This document shows, piece by piece, positions 61,238 to 64,000 of a stretch of DNA of 64,000 bases. Position numbers and translations under genes: made by a program. Each line of letters begins with the position of its first letter. Within the stretch, counting starts at the first letter, position 1. The notes below the pieces were generated by a model. The model saw only the letters and a program-made list of their open reading frames with translations. It had not been told where the DNA came from and did no database searches. The DNA is from CAIWHR01 sp963788185 (GTDB taxonomy: Bacteria; Pseudomonadota; Gammaproteobacteria; Burkholderiales; Casimicrobiaceae): contig CAWBGE010000011.1 in NCBI GenBank assembly GCA_963788185.1, positions 58,420 through 122,419 on the forward strand, written 5' to 3'.

Positions 61238-63882
61238 GCGCCCCGAGCAGTGTCTTTTCTTTCTTGAGCAGCCGTTTGCGCCACTGCGGCGGTTAGCGCT
61301 GATTTTGTCAATGCGCAGGTCGACGCGATTTCTGCAGCTGCCTGTACAGCGAACGTACTTTGGGGTTCAAACAGGTGTCTTTTCATGCGGCTGCTGGCGT
61401 CGCCAAGTGCCTTAGCACCTAGGTTTGCCGCTGTCCCTTCAATCTTGTGCAGCGCTTCACGTGCAGCTTGTTCGTCTCTGGAGCCAAGTGCCAGACGAAG
61501 GTCAGCTACTGCCCCCTCGATATCCGAGAATGAAGCCTCTGTATATTTTTTTATGAACTCGATATTATTTTTCGCGATGCGCTTCAGTTCGCTAAAGCGG
61601 TCAGGATCAATGAGCACTCTATCGGCACCACTGTCATCCAGCGCGACTGTGCTATCCATGCCCTGTTTGGACTGAGAAACGAGCTTTGGATATTCTCGCT
61701 TTAGGGCGCGCCGCTCGACGCGCGTGGGTTGACCAACTGTCAAAGTAGTTATCAATTCCAGCAACTCCTGGGCTGCCACGGGCTTGGTGACATGGCCGTC
61801 GGCGCCAGCTTCTATGCTTGAACGCTTTGCTGTTGGCGTGGCGTCAGCAGACACAATCAGGATCGGCAGGTGCTCAGTGCTCCCGGCTTCGCCGGCGCGG
61901 AAGAGCTTAACTGCGTCTGGGCCAGTCATTTCCGGCATGTTGTAATCCAGCAGAGCAGCATCGAATTGTCCACTCATCATCAAGTCATAAGCTATGTCGC
62001 CTCGTTCTACTGCGCGAACCGTATGACCGGCTTCTTCGAGTATTCGCGTAATGAGTAGCAAGTTGCTCTGGTTGTCGTCCGCGATCAAAATGCGGCGGGC
62101 TATTACAGTGTTCGTCGGCGCTGGTTTGACCGGGATTGGGATCGAAGTTAGCGCAGCGACGGCCAAACATACCCGTGAGTCAGGTACGGAGAGTGGAAGA
62201 ACATCTTTGGCTCCGAGTGCCCATAGTCGAGCGAGTTCCGTTGAAGTTGGCTTCGTGGTTGCGATTAGCAGCCAGGGGCACGCGAGAGCATCAGTCAAGA
62301 GTTGTTCTGCAAATGCGATAGCACGCTGAGGCGTCATTCGCAGTACAGCGGTTCTAACGCCCTCGGCCGGGAAACTGCTGTCAGTCGCATCGGAGAACAA
62401 GACAACTGTTGATGGCGCGCCGTAACCGCGCAACACACGAGCAGTCTCGTCCGCGTCTGCTAGTTCGTCGCCTATGACATAGATTCTGCGCTGGTCAGAG
62501 GGGAACGCGAGTCCGTCTGCAATCGGGTCTTCGGGACAGAGGGGTAGCTCAAACCAGAAAGTTGATCCCTCTCCTTCTTTGCTGGTCAGTCCGATTGTGC
62601 CGCCCATTAGCTTTACGAGATCGTGTGCGATCGAGGTACCTAGCCCGGTACCGCCAAATCGCCGAGTCGCGGACGAATCGGCCTGGACAAATCGTTCAAA
62701 AATGTTCGCCTGCTTCTCGAGAGGTATTCCAATTCCAGTGTCGATGACGGCGAATTGGATACTTGATCCGCTACGCGCCACGTGTAGGCTTACGCTACCT
62801 GATGCAGTGAATTTCAGCGCGTTGTTTATGAGGTTGCCAACGACGTGAGACAGGTGAGACTGATCCCCAGCAACCGTACCAGGGACGTCGTCATCTACCG
62901 TGTAGCTCCACTGCAAGTTCTTTGCACGAGCTTCGGGCGTGACTCGCCCATCAAGTTCGCCAAGGTATGACCGCAGGTTGAACGGCTGCACAGTCACCTG
63001 CTCGGCACCTGCTTCGAGCTTCGACATTTGCAGGATCGCATCAACGGATGTCGTTAGCGCTTGGATCGCGCTTCCTAAGGTGCCAACCAAGTCTCGGACT
63101 TCGATCGGCAGGTCACGACGTAGTAGTAGATCGTGGACGGCCACTACCCCTGTCAACGGAGTTCGTAGCTCGTGACTCACATTGGCAACGAATCGGCTCT
63201 TGGCATTTGACAGTTGTTCAGCGGCTTCCTTTTGCGCAGTTAGTCTCGAAAGCAGCACAAGGACATAAAGAGGGATAGTCCCAAGGACAATTGCAAGGCC
63301 GATTCCAATCGCGCGGTGTTGCTGCCAGAACGGTGCGAAGAAAAGCAGAATCGAAAAACACACCCCAGATAGCGCATAACTCTGCAGCAAATACCTCGGC
63401 CCAAATCGGAATCCGTTGCCTACGGTGATCCACAGGTAGAGACCGACGAGAGGTACGCCGATTTCTCCAGCCAAGAACAGCCCAGCGGTTATTGGAATAA
63501 GGTCCGCGGCGATGCCAAAACTGCGCAACGAGGAGGGACGGGAGGGATCGCGATGGAATCGGAAGAGCATCCAAACGCCGGCACTCCCGGTGACCAAGCC
63601 GCAAGCCAACGCAATTCTTAACTCAAGCGAAAACTCATTCTCCACGAGGCCAGCAATTGTCCCGTAGATCAAGACGATCGCTGTAACCACCACGCGAAGA
63701 AACGCCTGTTCGAGGTCGACATCACGTCCCTCGACCTGCGAAAATCCCAAGATTGCTAGGGCCCGTTGTGAAAGGCCGCGTACTGGTTCGACGAGAGTGC
63801 GCACTGGATTCAGATCAATGCCTTCTGTGCGATGTGATGGCTGTGTGACCGCAAAAAGCCCAGCAATTTTGCCGCCGTACAT
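61234..63882 (-). CDS. rpfC: RpfC-like hybrid sensor histidine kinase with receiver and HPt domains
   Basis: 882 aa. About five transmembrane helices (61-211), coiled region, HisKA with H237 (SHELRTPL), HATPase (N354; DTGIGIP; GGTGLG), a diverged receiver without a usable Asp (about 465-580), a receiver with D646 (LLDYNMPEMTG) and K700, and an HPt with H812 (EALHKIEGTAANLG). RpfC of Xanthomonas, which senses DSF and also binds RpfF, has the same kinase-receiver-HPt order. GRDVDLEQAFLR before the first helix resembles RpfC. No RpfG is seen in the window. ATG 63882 lacks a clear ribosome site; GTG 63804 is an alternative. Confidence 0.85.
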   Translation of the reverse strand: MYGGKIAGLFAVTQPSHRTEGIDLNPVRTLVEPVRGLSQRALAILGFSQVEGRDVDLEQAFLRVVVTAIVLIYGTIAGLVENEFSLELRIALACGLVTGSAGVWMLFRFHRDPSRPSSLRSFGIAADLIPITAGLFLAGEIGVPLVGLYLWITVGNGFRFGPRYLLQSYALSGVCFSILLFFAPFWQQHRAIGIGLAIVLGTIPLYVLVLLSRLTAQKEAAEQLSNAKSRFVANVSHELRTPLTGVVAVHDLLLRRDLPIEVRDLVGTLGSAIQALTTSVDAILQMSKLEAGAEQVTVQPFNLRSYLGELDGRVTPEARAKNLQWSYTVDDDVPGTVAGDQSHLSHVVGNLINNALKFTASGSVSLHVARSGSSIQFAVIDTGIGIPLEKQANIFERFVQADSSATRRFGGTGLGTSIAHDLVKLMGGTIGLTSKEGEGSTFWFELPLCPEDPIADGLAFPSDQRRIYVIGDELADADETARVLRGYGAPSTVVLFSDATDSSFPAEGVRTAVLRMTPQRAIAFAEQLLTDALACPWLLIATTKPTSTELARLWALGAKDVLPLSVPDSRVCLAVAALTSIPIPVKPAPTNTVIARRILIADDNQSNLLLITRILEEAGHTVRAVERGDIAYDLMMSGQFDAALLDYNMPEMTGPDAVKLFRAGEAGSTEHLPILIVSADATPTAKRSSIEAGADGHVTKPVAAQELLELITTLTVGQPTRVERRALKREYPKLVSQSKQGMDSTVALDDSGADRVLIDPDRFSELKRIAKNNIEFIKKYTEASFSDIEGAVADLRLALGSRDEQAAREALHKIEGTAANLGAKALGDASSRMKRHLFEPQSTFAVQAAAEIASTCALTKSALTAAVAQTAAQERKDTARGA

Positions 63883-63888
63883 GACGCC

Positions 63889-64000
63889 GTGACTAAGAAA
63901 GAAGCGTTAGAGCTGAAACCGTCCCATGGAATATTTCTGCGCGGGATGATTGAATATGCCCACTTGGTAAACGATCCACCAGTCGTCGCCCTGATCAACG
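63889..64000 (+). CDS. Possible start of an unknown gene, cut by the window end
   Basis: An open plus-strand frame from GTG 63889 (alternatively ATG 63946) to the window end, reading HGIFLRGMIEYAHLVNDPPV near its end. I do not recognise it. The GTG is only 6 bp from the divergent kinase start, leaving no promoter room, so the ATG may be the true start or the frame may not be a gene. Confidence 0.35.
   Translation, partial: MTKKEALELKPSHGIFLRGMIEYAHLVNDPPVVALIN

Overview
The window is a GC-rich chromosomal segment that looks betaproteobacterial. The indicators are a PilS/PilR pair, a PhaM-like PHA-granule protein, a BCAM0308-family protein, and Kor-type 2-oxoacid oxidoreductases like those of Thauera/Azoarcus. 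Genus cannot be fixed from the sequence. About 58.3 to 64 kb is visibly poorer in GC (sampled lines near 43-48%, against 60-70% elsewhere) and looks like a later arrival.

Layout. 0-9.4 kb: a redox supercluster. It holds the end of one 2-oxoacid:ferredoxin oxidoreductase (alpha, partial, and beta), a 747-aa protein ending in a 4Fe-4S ferredoxin segment, a GltD-like FAD/NADPH oxidoreductase with ferredoxin domains, and a second oxidoreductase (gamma-alpha fusion and beta). The last beta gene carries a frameshift near its 3' end. 9.5-14.9 kb: a secreted matrixin-like protease, a YedK-type DNA-crosslink peptidase, an EcsC-like protein, mobB, an outer-membrane beta-barrel, moaD and moaE. 14.9-19.2 kb: a sugar-acid operon with two 2-keto-3-deoxy-sugar-acid kinases, two KDPG-type aldolases and an SDR dehydrogenase. 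19.2-27.1 kb: cfa, a BCAM0308-family gene, then a scarred region with an SDR fragment, an IS3-type transposase tail, a DUF2306 gene, a Tat-exported molybdoenzyme operon with its TorD-like chaperone, a divergent frameshifted lysR, and a truncated galactonate dehydratase. A 79-bp near-identical direct repeat brackets this region.

27-42 kb: crcB, a quinone oxidoreductase, aspA plus a Dcu transporter behind an FNR-like box, nnr, a lysR, a GltL tail fragment, purL, a PaaY-like protein, ggt, a parvulin, bolA and yciB. 42-50.6 kb: ampD, pilR, pilS, a small zinc-ribbon protein and a GlcD-like oxidase in a chain of overlapping genes, then a PhaM-like protein, a PEBP protein and an M61 peptidase. 50.9-55.9 kb: an orphan E1 alpha/beta pair followed by a complete TRAP transporter. 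Next come tRNA-Arg(CCU), a DUF599 gene, and the N-degron transferases aat and bpt.

58.6-63.9 kb is the most interesting part. An RpfF-type DSF synthase with both catalytic glutamates overlaps a ketoacyl-ACP synthase with an intact C-H-K-H active site. An acyl carrier protein follows, and a convergent RpfC-like hybrid kinase ends on a stop codon that overlaps the ACP stop. Inference: this is a self-contained fatty-acid signal system carrying its own elongation enzyme and ACP. A gene start is visible at the right edge but runs out of the window.
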